Assembly: GCF_900114265.1 (NCBI RefSeq)
Contig: NZ_FPKV01000001.1
Coordinates: 1,302,001-1,366,000 of the forward strand
Direction: 5' to 3'
Length of the DNA stretch: 64,000 nt
Source: Flaviramulus basaltis
GTDB taxonomy: Bacteria > Bacteroidota > Bacteroidia > Flavobacteriales > Flavobacteriaceae
Shown: piece after piece, positions 9,453 through 18,237 of the stretch
How the letters are laid out: the number at the start of each line of letters is the position of its first letter
Numbering within the stretch: the first letter of the stretch is position 1
Program-made: the position numbers and the translations under genes
Notes under the pieces: model-generated
The model's input: only the letters and a program-made list of their open reading frames with translations
Told to the model about the DNA's origin: nothing
Databases searched by the model: none

Positions 9453-10067
9453 TTAAAATAGTCCGTTTATTTCAGCGTCAATAGTATTTATAATGCTTCC
9501 TAAATCTTCGGGATTATCTACAAAATCTAAGTTATCTACATCTATAATAAGAAGTTTTCCTTTATCATAACCATGTATCCAAGCTTCATAACGCTCGTTT
9601 AATCTACTTAAATAATCAATACTAATAGAGTTTTCATAATCACGCCCGCGTTTGTGTATTTGCGATACTAAATTAGGTATTGAACTTCGTAAATAAATCA
9701 AAACATCAGGCCCTTGAACTAACGACTCCATTAAATCGAAAAGAGATTTATAATTCTCAAAATCACGATTTGTCATAAGACCCATAGCATGTAAGTTGGG
9801 TGCGAAAATATGAGCATCTTCATAAATGGTTCTATCTTGAATAATTTCTTTTCCGCTTTCACGAATTTGTAAGACTTGACGAAACCTACTATTTAAGAAG
9901 TAAACCTGTAAATTAAAACTCCAACGTTCCATTTGATTGTAAAAATCATCTAAATAAGGGTTGTCTACAACATCTTCAAGTTGTGCTTCCCATTTATAAT
10001 GTTTTGCTAGTAATTTAGTGAGCGTTGTTTTTCCAGCGCCAATGTTTCCGGCAATAGCAATATGCAT
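9453..10067 (-). CDS. Deoxynucleoside kinase (dCK/dGK family)
   Basis: This 204-residue cytoplasmic enzyme would phosphorylate deoxynucleosides for nucleotide salvage. The P-loop G-N-I-G-A-G-K-T-T-L is at residues 7-16, a Q-D-R-T-I-Y-E-D-A segment corresponds to the catalytic/base-binding E/D-R-S/T region, and an R-G-R-D-Y-E lid-like basic stretch occurs near residue 140. Base specificity (dA, dG, dC) cannot be read off. It is the last gene of a four-gene minus-strand unit: histidine kinase, response regulator, exported propeller-like protein, kinase. Only 3 bases separate it from the gene before it. Pairing a salvage enzyme with a two-component system is odd and may reflect only operon drift. 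Confidence 0.9.
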   Translation of the reverse strand: MHIAIAGNIGAGKTTLTKLLAKHYKWEAQLEDVVDNPYLDDFYNQMERWSFNLQVYFLNSRFRQVLQIRESGKEIIQDRTIYEDAHIFAPNLHAMGLMTNRDFENYKSLFDLMESLVQGPDVLIYLRSSIPNLVSQIHKRGRDYENSISIDYLSRLNERYEAWIHGYDKGKLLIIDVDNLDFVDNPEDLGSIINTIDAEINGLF

Positions 10068-10070
10068 AGT

Positions 10071-10850
10071 TTATTTGATTTTTAATTGGAGTTGTTGCAA
10101 GGTTTCATGGCTGTAAATATACAAGGTTTGATTGGTTACAAAAAACTGATTTATCAACAAATTTGATGTTTTGATTGGCTGAGGTTTATCGGCATCTTTT
10201 TTTAGATAAAATAATGCATTTTCACTTTTTAAGATGATATTCTCGTTGCTTTCAACAATTGATGTGTAACCTTCATTTTTTATTTTCTTAACCAAACTTC
10301 CAAAGTAATTATACATGTAAAGAAATTTCTGTGTAAGTAACCAGCAATAATTATAATTGCTTTTTAAATCTAAAACTTGGCTTTGTACAGGTAAAGTTTG
10401 CGCCCGGATAGTTTTAGATTTGTAATCGAAAAGTTCTAGTTTTTGTAAATCTTGATTAAATAGCCACACTGTATTGTCTGAACCTGTTGAAACATACGAC
10501 ACATTTTTATAAGGCGTAAGCGTATTAAAATCTATTTTAAATATTTCGGCTAATCTATTATCAAGAATAATAACAGTATTAAAATCTTTGTAAAAAAGAT
10601 TTATTTTTAATGGATTAAAAGCGTTAGCAAAAGTAAGATTACCAAGTTGTATATTGTTGTAGGTTATAGTTTTATTAGCTGTTTTTTTACTAAAAACGTT
10701 ATTGTTTACATAATATATAGTTTCAAAATTATCTATTGAAATTAGATCATTTGCCTTAAAAACGGTTTCTTTTATAAAAGAAGTTTGAATACTATCTTGA
10801 GCATTTATTATAGCAGAAAGAAAAAAAAGAATGTAAATTGTGTATTTCAT
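10071..10850 (-). CDS. Exported protein of unknown function, possible beta-propeller
   Basis: The product has 259 residues with a clear signal peptide (KYTIYILFFLSAIINAQ). The rest shows short repeated beta-strand stretches with Asn/Tyr/Phe, e.g. N-T-V-W-L-F-N-Q-D-L-Q-K-L-E-L-F-D and N-Y-C-W-L-L-T-Q, consistent with a small beta-propeller. I do not recognise a named family. It lies 33 bases after the response regulator and 3 bases before the deoxynucleoside kinase, and is probably co-transcribed with both. It might be a sensor accessory in the periplasm, but that is inference. Confidence 0.7.
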   Translation of the reverse strand: MKYTIYILFFLSAIINAQDSIQTSFIKETVFKANDLISIDNFETIYYVNNNVFSKKTANKTITYNNIQLGNLTFANAFNPLKINLFYKDFNTVIILDNRLAEIFKIDFNTLTPYKNVSYVSTGSDNTVWLFNQDLQKLELFDYKSKTIRAQTLPVQSQVLDLKSNYNYCWLLTQKFLYMYNYFGSLVKKIKNEGYTSIVESNENIILKSENALFYLKKDADKPQPIKTSNLLINQFFVTNQTLYIYSHETLQQLQLKIK

Positions 10851-10883
10851 TGTAGTTTGAAAAATACAAAAATCAAACCACTT

Positions 10884-11567
10884 TCAACAAATTAGTTTGT
10901 AACCAAAACCACGAACATTAATAATTTCAATATTACTATCTTGTTTGAGTCTTTTTCTAAGTTTTGTAATAAATACATCCATACTTCGTGCATTAAAAAA
11001 ATCGTCGCTTCCCCAAAGTTTATTTAATATTAAAGACCTATCTAAAACCTTGTTTTTGTTTTTTATAAGATGAAACAATAAATGTGCTTCGCGATGTGTT
11101 AATTGAGTTTTTTCCTCAATTTTAAATTGAAGTGTTTGTTTGGGGAAATTAAAAGTATAATGACCAATTTCTATTGTTTCAGAATGTTTTTGCTCTTTAG
11201 TCCGGCTAAGTAAATTGTTTATTCTAACAATTAATTCTTCCATGCTAAAAGGTTTTTTTAAATAATCGTTACCGCCAATAGTAAAGCCTTCAACCACATC
11301 TTGAGTTTGAGATTTAGCCGTTAAAAATATAATGGGAATAGTATCATCAATCTCTCTAATTTCTTTTGCTAATGTAAAACCATCTTTTTTTGGCATCATC
11401 ACATCTAAAACCAATAATTCAGGCATTTCAGTTTGATACGTTTTAAGAGCAATGTCTCCATTTTCACAAAGTAAAACCTTAAAATTTCTCGTTTCCAGAC
11501 TTTCTTTAATAATTTGTCCTAAAGCAGGTTCGTCTTCTGCTAATAATATTTTGCGAGGATTAGCCAT
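10884..11567 (-). CDS. OmpR/PhoB-family response regulator
   Basis: The product has 227 residues. The receiver domain (about 1-120) carries the acidic pair E-D-E, phospho-acceptor D55 in V-L-D-V-M-M-P-K-K-D-G and the conserved K in Y-L-K-K-P-F. The C-terminal winged-helix domain (about 130-225) has the L-T-H-R-E-A-H-L-L and R-S-M-D-V-F-I-T-K-L-R-K-R-L motifs of the OmpR class. The histidine kinase gene upstream overlaps its start by 8 bases, so the two are translationally coupled partners. The likely target is the GTTAAC triple repeat at 13062-13087 in front of its own operon. Confidence 0.94.
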   Translation of the reverse strand: MANPRKILLAEDEPALGQIIKESLETRNFKVLLCENGDIALKTYQTEMPELLVLDVMMPKKDGFTLAKEIREIDDTIPIIFLTAKSQTQDVVEGFTIGGNDYLKKPFSMEELIVRINNLLSRTKEQKHSETIEIGHYTFNFPKQTLQFKIEEKTQLTHREAHLLFHLIKNKNKVLDRSLILNKLWGSDDFFNARSMDVFITKLRKRLKQDSNIEIINVRGFGYKLIC

Positions 11568-13020
11568 TAGGAAGTGATATTTTAAAAGTGGTTAGGTTAT
11601 TTTTTAAATCGAGTTGTATGGCTCCTTTATGTTTTTCAATGATAGATTTTGTGTAATACAAACCAATACCAAAGCCTTTTACATCATGTGTATTTCCTTT
11701 TGGTATGCGATAAAATTTTTCAAAAACGCGAGTTTTATTGTCTTTGTTTAATGTGTTTCCGTTATCTGAAATAAGTATTTCTATGGAGTTTTCTTTAGTG
11801 AATAAATCTACTGAAATTTTATTGCCTCCATATTTTACTGCATTATCAAGAATGTTATTTAAAGCATTTTCAAAATGAAAGGAGTCTATATGTATTAAAA
11901 GACTTTCAGTTTCAATATTACTGGTAAAGGTTTTATTTTGATGTTGAATTTTATAATTATTAAATAAAGTTTCTAACAAGGCAACCAAATCTATTTCTTC
12001 TTTATTTAACTCTAAGGTTTCACTATCAAGCGTTGCAGTTTCTAATAATTTTTCAACCATTACATTTAATTTAGAAAGTTGATTAGAAGATATGTCTACA
12101 TACTTTTTTGTTTTCTCTTTATCATTAATAACATTAAAGTTACTTATGCTTTCTAAAGCAACGCCAATAGTAGCAATAGGCGTTTTAAATTCATGAGTTA
12201 TATTACTTATTAAATCGTTTTTTACTTCTGCAAGTTGTTTTTGTTTTTGAATAATTTTTAAAAGATAGAATAAACAACTTATTACAGCTAATACCAATAA
12301 GGTAGAAATTAAAATACTATTTAAGCCTTGTTTTAAAATGATAGTTGTAGCGTTGGAATAATTTATTTCCAACTGTTCATTTTTTTTCAAGAAGGTTGAT
12401 TTTGAGTTAGTTTTTAAAAAATCTGGTTGAATATTTTCAGAATTGTATGAGTTAAAAATACTATCGTTTTTAAAATGTTTTAATGCATAATTTATATCTA
12501 AATGCTTTCGTTTTAATTCGGTATTTAAAACAGGTGTTAGTTTTGTAAAATCTAATGTGTCGTTTTTAATAGAAATAAAAATAGAAGTTATACCCTTCAT
12601 TAATTTAAGGCTATCAGAAGCTCTTTTACCTCTTAGAACTTTTATTTTCGAAATTTGATTGCTGCCTTTTTTTACGGTATAACCAATAGAATCTGTTATT
12701 TGAGAAAAGCCAGAAATGTCTTTATTCTTTAATGAAATATGTTCTTTTTTAACATTTAGAATTAAAGAATCAGAATTTTTATGTTGTAAAACATCTTTGT
12801 AATTTAAGGTGTCAATATCTATTAAGGTCATTTCGTTAGACTCTGCTAAATCGGCATAATAAGTATCTAAAGCATTATCTAAACTTACCTGAACTTGATT
12901 TATAAAATTTTGTTTGTTTAATAGGTAGTTTTTGTAATTCCAATAACATTGCACAACTATAGTTAAAAGTATAGTTGTTACAATGATATATAAAAGCCAC
13001 GTATATTTTTTATCATTCAT
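11560..13020 (-). CDS. Membrane sensor histidine kinase
   Basis: The product has 486 residues. There is one membrane helix at about residues 6-24, a periplasmic domain of about 200 residues, and a second helix at about 230-252. The HisKA domain follows with H276 in I-T-H-E-F-K-T-P-I-A-T, then the ATPase domain with N box N-I-L-D-N-A-V-K-Y-G, D-N-G and G-F-G-I-G-L-Y-Y-T. The periplasmic domain has no recognisable ligand fold, so the signal is unknown. A good promoter match (13027-13058) would place the transcript start at about the ATG itself, so either the mRNA is leaderless or the real start codon is slightly downstream. It is divergent from the GLPGLI genes. Confidence 0.93.
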   Translation of the reverse strand: MNDKKYTWLLYIIVTTILLTIVVQCYWNYKNYLLNKQNFINQVQVSLDNALDTYYADLAESNEMTLIDIDTLNYKDVLQHKNSDSLILNVKKEHISLKNKDISGFSQITDSIGYTVKKGSNQISKIKVLRGKRASDSLKLMKGITSIFISIKNDTLDFTKLTPVLNTELKRKHLDINYALKHFKNDSIFNSYNSENIQPDFLKTNSKSTFLKKNEQLEINYSNATTIILKQGLNSILISTLLVLAVISCLFYLLKIIQKQKQLAEVKNDLISNITHEFKTPIATIGVALESISNFNVINDKEKTKKYVDISSNQLSKLNVMVEKLLETATLDSETLELNKEEIDLVALLETLFNNYKIQHQNKTFTSNIETESLLIHIDSFHFENALNNILDNAVKYGGNKISVDLFTKENSIEILISDNGNTLNKDNKTRVFEKFYRIPKGNTHDVKGFGIGLYYTKSIIEKHKGAIQLDLKNNLTTFKISLPNG

Positions 13021-13026
13021 TTACCT

Positions 13027-13058
13027 CAAAAGTAAAAGTTAAAATGGTATAAAACCAA
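13027..13058 (-). promoter_or_regulatory. Promoter of the histidine kinase operon
   Basis: The minus strand reads TTG (13056-13058), 21 bases, then TACTTTTG (13027-13034), a full TAnnTTTG match. The predicted start is at about 13020, coinciding with the kinase ATG. The GTTAAC array begins 4 bases upstream of the TTG box. Confidence 0.55.
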
Positions 13059-13061
13059 TCG

Positions 13062-13087
13062 GTTAACACACGTTAACACTTGTTAAC
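13062..13087. promoter_or_regulatory. Triple GTTAAC direct-repeat operator between divergent promoters
   Basis: GTTAAC occurs at 13062-13067, 13072-13077 and 13082-13087, exactly 10 bases apart; the first two copies extend to GTTAACAC. One helical turn spacing of direct repeats is the usual binding arrangement for OmpR-family regulators. The array sits at about -60 to -36 of the rightward promoter and just upstream of the leftward promoter, so a single bound regulator could control both the kinase/regulator operon and the GLPGLI operon. That the adjacent regulator is the binder is inference. Confidence 0.6.
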
Positions 13088-13109
13088 TATTAAAAGCCTT
13101 TTTAGTTTT

Positions 13110-13117
13110 CATATTTG
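13110..13117 (+). promoter_or_regulatory. Candidate activator-dependent promoter of the GLPGLI operon
   Basis: CATATTTG differs by one base from TAnnTTTG. No TTG box lies at 17-23 bases upstream; instead the third GTTAAC copy occupies about -41 to -36. A weak core promoter with an operator in that position fits activation by a bound regulator. It also argues for ATG 13145, not the upstream TTG at 13115, as the start of the next gene. Confidence 0.45.
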
Positions 13118-13144
13118 TATATCATTAATCAAAAAAAAACAGTT

Positions 13145-13969
13145 ATGTTAAAAATTATTAAAGTAGTGGTTGTTTTAATGTTGGCATGCTTTCAAACCAA
13201 TGTGATGGCTCAAAACTTTCAAGGTATTGCGACATATAAATCTCACAGAAAAGTAGATTTAAAAGTGAACGATGAAAAAGGCAACTCTGAAATGCAAAAG
13301 CAAATTCAGGAACAATTACGCAAACAGTTTCAGCAAGAATATACGCTTACCTTTAATAAAAACGAATCTATTTACAAACGAGAAGAAAAATTAGAAGCTC
13401 CAAACCCAGTGCAATCTGGTATTAGAATTCAAGTGTCTCAAGGTTCAGATGTTATGTATAAAAACATTAAAGAGAATCGGTACACCAATAAAACTGAAAT
13501 TTTCGGCAAGTTGTTTTTAATTAAAGATACTTTGGTAAACAAACAATGGCAGCTTGTAAACGAAACTAAAAACATTGGTGATTACACATGTTTTAAAGCT
13601 GTTTTTAGTCATGAAGTAACCTCTCAAACACTAACCGAAGAAGGAGAAATTGAAAACGTAACAAAACCAAGAACTGTTACGGTTTGGTATACACCACAAA
13701 TTCCTATTAATAACGGTCCAGCAGAGTTTTATGGTTTACCCGGACTCATTTTAGAGGTAAATGATGGAGATTTAACACTAATTTGTACTAAGATAATTAT
13801 TAATCCAACAGAAGAAGTCTCAATTGACGAACCATCAAAAGGTAAAGAGGTTACACAAGCAGAATTTGATGAAATTAACGACAAAAAATCTAAAGAAATG
13901 ATGGAGCAGTTTCAATCAAGAAGAGGTAGCGGCGATGGCGAAAGAGTTATGATTAGAATTGGAGGATAA
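13145..13969 (+). CDS. GLPGLI family exported protein, copy 1
   Basis: The product has 274 residues with a signal peptide ending near M-A-Q-N-F. The family-defining G-L-P-G-L-I motif follows N-N-G-P-A-E-F-Y near residue 200, inside the conserved W-Y-T-P-Q-I-P...G-P region. GLPGLI proteins are Bacteroidota-specific, exported, and of unknown function, often next to TonB-like barrels, as here. The frame can be opened at a TTG at 13115, but that overlaps the promoter box; ATG 13145 directly precedes the signal peptide. It is first of three genes (two GLPGLI proteins, then a barrel). Confidence 0.9.
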   Translation: MLKIIKVVVVLMLACFQTNVMAQNFQGIATYKSHRKVDLKVNDEKGNSEMQKQIQEQLRKQFQQEYTLTFNKNESIYKREEKLEAPNPVQSGIRIQVSQGSDVMYKNIKENRYTNKTEIFGKLFLIKDTLVNKQWQLVNETKNIGDYTCFKAVFSHEVTSQTLTEEGEIENVTKPRTVTVWYTPQIPINNGPAEFYGLPGLILEVNDGDLTLICTKIIINPTEEVSIDEPSKGKEVTQAEFDEINDKKSKEMMEQFQSRRGSGDGERVMIRIGG

Positions 13970-14047
13970 TTTTTTATTTCTCAGTTAAACTTTAATCCTA
14001 AAAAAGAGTCTAAATTTAAGTTCTAAAACTGTATTAAGACTTTTAAG

Positions 14048-14920
14048 ATGAAAAAACAATCAATATCTCTTTACATTACTATCACAATTATTTTTTTAAT
14101 TAGCAATTTATTAACTGCTCAAGAATTTAAAGGCATTGCTACCTATCAAACGAAAACAACTCTTAAACTAGATAATTTTGGAGGTCGTCAATTAAGCGAG
14201 CAACAAAAAAAGCAAATGATGGAACGTATGAAAAGTTCTTTAGAAAAAACTTATACCCTAACATTTACCCAATCTGAATCTATGTATAAAGAAGATGAAA
14301 AACTTGAAGTTGCTACTGGTGGACGAGGAAGAGGTTTTATGTTTGGAGGCGGTGGTAGCTCAGGTCCAGTATATAAAAATATAAAAGAAAAGCAATTAAC
14401 CCAAGAAGAAGAATTTTTAGGAAAACAATTTTTAATACAAGATTCATTAAAACCTATACAATGGAAAATGGGAAGTGAATCAAAACAAATTGGTCAATAT
14501 CTATGTTTTAAAGCAACCGCAAGTAAACCTGTTGAAGGTTTCGATTGGCAACGAAATAGGCTTGGTAGCGATGATGAGAATAAAGATGCCGAAAAAGCGA
14601 CAGACTCTACTTCAGCAAATAAAGAAGTAGAAGAAAAAGAAGAAACACCACGAGAAATTGAAATTGTAGCATGGTATACACCTCAATTAGCGGTTAGCCA
14701 AGGACCAGCAGAATATTGGGGATTACCAGGTTTAATTTTAGAGTTAAGCGCAGATAATACTACAATGCTCTGTACCAAAATTATAATAAATCCAAGAGAA
14801 GTAGAAGAAATAAAACCTTTAAGTAAAGGAAAGGTAGTTACTAAAGAAGAATATAACGAGATTATGACCACCAAAATGAAAGAGATGAGAGAAATGTATA
14901 GACAACGAAGAAACAACTAA
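14048..14920 (+). CDS. GLPGLI family exported protein, copy 2
   Basis: The product has 290 residues with a signal peptide ending near L-L-T-A-Q-E-F. The motif P-A-E-Y-W-G-L-P-G-L-I-L-E is present about 55 residues from the C-terminus. It is a paralogue of the preceding protein: both start their mature part with F-x-G-I-A-T-Y and both have the T-K-I-I-I-N-P block after the motif. It differs by a glycine-rich loop (about residues 95-108) and a Glu/Lys/Ser-rich insert (about 180-205). It lies 78 bases after copy 1 and 39 bases before the barrel gene; probably one operon. Confidence 0.9.
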   Translation: MKKQSISLYITITIIFLISNLLTAQEFKGIATYQTKTTLKLDNFGGRQLSEQQKKQMMERMKSSLEKTYTLTFTQSESMYKEDEKLEVATGGRGRGFMFGGGGSSGPVYKNIKEKQLTQEEEFLGKQFLIQDSLKPIQWKMGSESKQIGQYLCFKATASKPVEGFDWQRNRLGSDDENKDAEKATDSTSANKEVEEKEETPREIEIVAWYTPQLAVSQGPAEYWGLPGLILELSADNTTMLCTKIIINPREVEEIKPLSKGKVVTKEEYNEIMTTKMKEMREMYRQRRNN

Positions 14921-14959
14921 GATAAACTTGTCTATTAATCAATTACTAACAATCAAAAA

Positions 14960-17665
14960 ATGAAACAAATTTTCGTACTAGTTTTAGTACTTGTAACAAG
15001 CATCTCTTTTTCGCAAATAAAAATAGAAGGGATTGTAAAAGATAGTATCGGTTCTCCTCTAGAATTAGTAAATGTTATTGCTATAAACCAAGAAACAAAA
15101 GGGTTAGAGTCTTATGGTATTACCAATGATGACGGACGTTACAAATTATCTTTATCAAAAAACACCACTTACAGTTTACAAGTAAGTTATGTAGGAATGA
15201 AAACAGCTACCGAAACGATTACTACAAAAGAAGATGATATTGATAAAGATTTTACTTTACAAATGGATAACGCATTAGATGCTGTTGAACTTACATACGA
15301 AATGCCGGTAACGGTAAGTGGAGATACATTAATTTATAATGCAGATTCGTTTAAAAACGGAACAGAAAGAAAACTTGAAGATATTTTAAAGAAACTACCT
15401 GGTGTTGAAATTAACGATAATGGACAAATTGAAGTTGAAGGTAAGGTTGTCTCAAAAGTGATGGTAAATGGTAAAGATTTTTTTGATGGTGATACAAAAC
15501 TAGCAACAAAAAACATTCCTTCAAATGCTGTAGATAAAGTGCAGGTTCTAAAAAACTTTGCCGAAGTGGGGCAATTAAGTGGCGTTACTAATAATCAGGA
15601 TAATATTGCTATTAATATTAAATTAAAAGAGGGAAAAGAGAATTTTTGGTTTGGAAATGTTACTGCCGGAGGAGGTTCATCAGATAATAATGGATTATAC
15701 ATTGTGCAACCAAAATTGTTTTATTACAGTCCAAAATACAGTGTTAATTTAATTGGAGATTTAAATAATACTGGTGAAATCGCTTTTACAAGGCGAGATT
15801 ATTTTAATTTCTCAGGCGGATTTAGAAGTCCTAGCAGAAGCAGTGGTACAAACATAAATTTAGGGAATAATGACTTAGGTTTTCTATCACTTCAAAATAA
15901 TAGAGCTAAGGATATAAACACCAAATTTGGAGCCGCTAACTTTAGTTATTCACCTAAAAAGACTTTAGATATTAGTGGATTTGCTATTTTTTCAAACAGT
16001 AAAACAGAGTTACAAGAAAACAACTCGGTACAATATACAGATGAAAGTTTGGGTATTCCAGATGAAGACACAGAAAGCAATACCACGCAACGTAGCGATT
16101 TAGGTATGTTGAAATTTAGTGCTAAATATAAGCCAAATGCGAGCAATCAATTAGATTATGATATTTTAGGTAGAATCTCTAAAGAATCGCAAGATCAAGG
16201 TTTTTTATCATCTGTATTAGGAAATATCGATCAAGTTGAAAATACGAGTCCGTATAGTATTAATCAGAATATAAACTATTATTACACACTTAATGAAAGA
16301 AATATTTTTGCTTTTGAAGCGCAGCATTTATTACAAGATGAAGATCCGTTTTACAATGCTATTTTAGAAGATAAAAGTAATTATCTAAATACTGCTGATG
16401 CTTTAGGGTTAGACGGAAATCAGTCTGGATTTAACATCGTTCAAGATAAACGAGTAAAGTCGAACCAACTGGATGCTAAATTAGATTACTGGAATGTGTT
16501 AAATCAAAAAAGCAATATAAATGTAACTTTTGGTACTATTTTAAGTAAACAGCAGTTTGATTCTGAAATCTTTCAAATTTTAGATGACGATTCAGAATTC
16601 AATCCAACACCCACAATTAATGATGGATTAGATACTAATGATACCGATTATAATTTTAGCGACCTTTATTTAGGTTTACACTATCAATTTAAAACAGGAA
16701 TTTTTACCTTTAATCCAGGAGTTTCTGCACATGCTTACAGTACAAAAAATACACAGTTTGGTAATACTTATAAAGATAATTTCTTTAGGTTGTTGCCAGA
16801 TTTTGATATGCGTATGCAATTAAAAAAGAGTGAGAATATTTCATTGCGTTACAGCATGCAAACACAATTTACAGATGTTACCAATTTGGCAAGAGGTTTG
16901 GTTTTAAATAATTATAACTCATTATATTTTGGAGATGAAGCTTTAGATAATGCTATTTCTCACAACGTAAACCTATCTTACTTTAGTTTTAATATGTTTA
17001 ATTACACCAATGTATTTGCTAATTTAAGTTACTCTAAAAGTATAGATCAAATAAGAAACTTAAGTAATTTTGAAACGGTTATACGTACCAGTTCACCTTT
17101 TAATTCTTCATTTGCCGACGAAAGTGTTTCGGCAAGAGGACGTTTTCAAAGACGTTTTGGTAAACTTCAAGCGTCGATTAATGGTAATTTTAACTATTCA
17201 AAATTCAATCAATTTATACAAAATCAGCGTTCTTTAAATGAAAATTACTCGCAAACTTATAATGCGGAGTTGCGTACAAATTTTAGAGATGCGCCAAACG
17301 TAGAGATTGGTTACCGTTACAGTATTTCAGATAATGACCAAGGAACAAGCAGAACAAAGTTTTACACAAAAGCACCTTCAATAGAATTTGATGCATACAT
17401 CTGGAAAAAACTAACTTTTAAAACAGATTATTCGTATAATAATTTTAGTAATGAAGATAGAACGCTAAATAGTTTTGAGTTTTGGAATGCATCACTATCA
17501 TATAGAAAAGATAAAGATGCCAAGTTTGAATACGAACTTAAAGCGACTAACTTGCTAAATACCAAATCTACATCACAAAGTAATAATAGTGCTTTTTCTG
17601 TAAGTGCAACCGAGTATTTTATTCAACCTAGATTTTTAACACTAAGATTACGATACGAATTATAA
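14960..17665 (+). CDS. Carboxypeptidase-regulatory-domain outer-membrane barrel (TonB-receptor-like)
   Basis: The product has 901 residues. A signal peptide (to about residue 18, S-F-S-Q) is followed by a CarboxypepD_reg-like/CNA-B beta-sandwich (about 19-105: I-E-G-I-V-K-D-S...N-D-D-G-R-Y). A plug-like region follows (about 120-220: L-E-D-I-L-K-K-L-P-G-V-E-I-N-D-N-G-Q-I, V-N-G-K-D-F-F-D-G-D), and then a long barrel ending in L-R-L-R-Y-E-L. No TonB box is obvious, so it may be an outer-membrane beta-barrel of the TonB-like class rather than a true importer. Co-occurrence with GLPGLI proteins and a divergent two-component system suggests an envelope-stress or surface module. Confidence 0.9.
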   Translation: MKQIFVLVLVLVTSISFSQIKIEGIVKDSIGSPLELVNVIAINQETKGLESYGITNDDGRYKLSLSKNTTYSLQVSYVGMKTATETITTKEDDIDKDFTLQMDNALDAVELTYEMPVTVSGDTLIYNADSFKNGTERKLEDILKKLPGVEINDNGQIEVEGKVVSKVMVNGKDFFDGDTKLATKNIPSNAVDKVQVLKNFAEVGQLSGVTNNQDNIAINIKLKEGKENFWFGNVTAGGGSSDNNGLYIVQPKLFYYSPKYSVNLIGDLNNTGEIAFTRRDYFNFSGGFRSPSRSSGTNINLGNNDLGFLSLQNNRAKDINTKFGAANFSYSPKKTLDISGFAIFSNSKTELQENNSVQYTDESLGIPDEDTESNTTQRSDLGMLKFSAKYKPNASNQLDYDILGRISKESQDQGFLSSVLGNIDQVENTSPYSINQNINYYYTLNERNIFAFEAQHLLQDEDPFYNAILEDKSNYLNTADALGLDGNQSGFNIVQDKRVKSNQLDAKLDYWNVLNQKSNINVTFGTILSKQQFDSEIFQILDDDSEFNPTPTINDGLDTNDTDYNFSDLYLGLHYQFKTGIFTFNPGVSAHAYSTKNTQFGNTYKDNFFRLLPDFDMRMQLKKSENISLRYSMQTQFTDVTNLARGLVLNNYNSLYFGDEALDNAISHNVNLSYFSFNMFNYTNVFANLSYSKSIDQIRNLSNFETVIRTSSPFNSSFADESVSARGRFQRRFGKLQASINGNFNYSKFNQFIQNQRSLNENYSQTYNAELRTNFRDAPNVEIGYRYSISDNDQGTSRTKFYTKAPSIEFDAYIWKKLTFKTDYSYNNFSNEDRTLNSFEFWNASLSYRKDKDAKFEYELKATNLLNTKSTSQSNNSAFSVSATEYFIQPRFLTLRLRYEL

Positions 17666-17682
17666 AATACTTGCGTTTTTTG

Positions 17683-17713
17683 TTTGTAGAATTAACAAAC
17701 AATAATATATTTG
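17683..17713 (+). promoter_or_regulatory. tRNA-Tyr promoter (TTTG-N19-TATATTTG)
   Basis: TTTG at 17683-17686, 19-base spacer, TATATTTG at 17706-17713: an exact fit to the Bacteroidota consensus in sequence and spacing. The predicted start near 17720 is 5 bases before the mature tRNA. Confidence 0.75.
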
Positions 17714-17724
17714 CCAACGGTTTT

Positions 17725-17806
<82 letters not shown>

Positions 17807-17810
17807 CTTT

Positions 17811-17848
17811 AAACAAAAAAAGTCTGCATTTGCAGACTTTTTTTGTTT
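17811..17848 (+). terminator. Terminator after tRNA-Tyr
   Basis: Perfect 18-bp stem (17811-17828 with 17831-17848, loop TT), with GTCTGCA/TGCAGAC at the core and A/T-rich base ending in a T tract. Being near-symmetric it could also act on leftward transcripts. Confidence 0.85.
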
Positions 17849-18237
17849 AATCTATAATTGGAAATTAAATTCTACTAATTTTATTTTCTCGAAATATTTT
17901 TATTTCAAAAAAAGTAGTGTCTAATTTATGACATTACTGCAGAAATGTGCTTGTGTTTATTTGTTTAAGAGGTTCTCCTGAAATAAGGACAATCCACAGG
18001 GGTAATATAATAATGCTTTAAAATTCTAACTAAAGAATTTTTTCAGCATGCTTGTCTACACATTTTTTCTATAGTTTCTAAATAGCTGTTAGCCATTACT
18101 AAATTAGTTATTTGGTGGATTTTATCATTAGCATATAGCCTTCCTCTTAATGTTGCTTTTTCGGGTGAATTATATTAGACATACATCTTCTATTTAAATC
18201 CTATATTATAATACTGCTTTAATACGTTTTGGTTAAT
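17849..18237. other. 389-base non-coding gap with a possible gene remnant and two inverted repeats
   Basis: No full gene is seen. Inverted repeats: GTAGTGTC (17914-17921) with GACATTAC (17930-17937), and AAAATTCT (18020-18027) with AGAATTTT (18034-18041) followed by two Ts, the latter terminator-like. On the minus strand 18043-18174 is a 43-codon open stretch with no start codon at its head, ending E-T-I-E-K-M-C-R-Q-A-C; its composition looks protein-like (predicted helical) and it may be the tail of a decayed gene. I do not recognise a family. Confidence 0.4.

Noticed and set aside
13062-13087. CRISPR-like or satellite repeat
   Set aside because: Only three 6-base copies with 4-base gaps; no spacers and no cas genes. 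Better explained as an operator.
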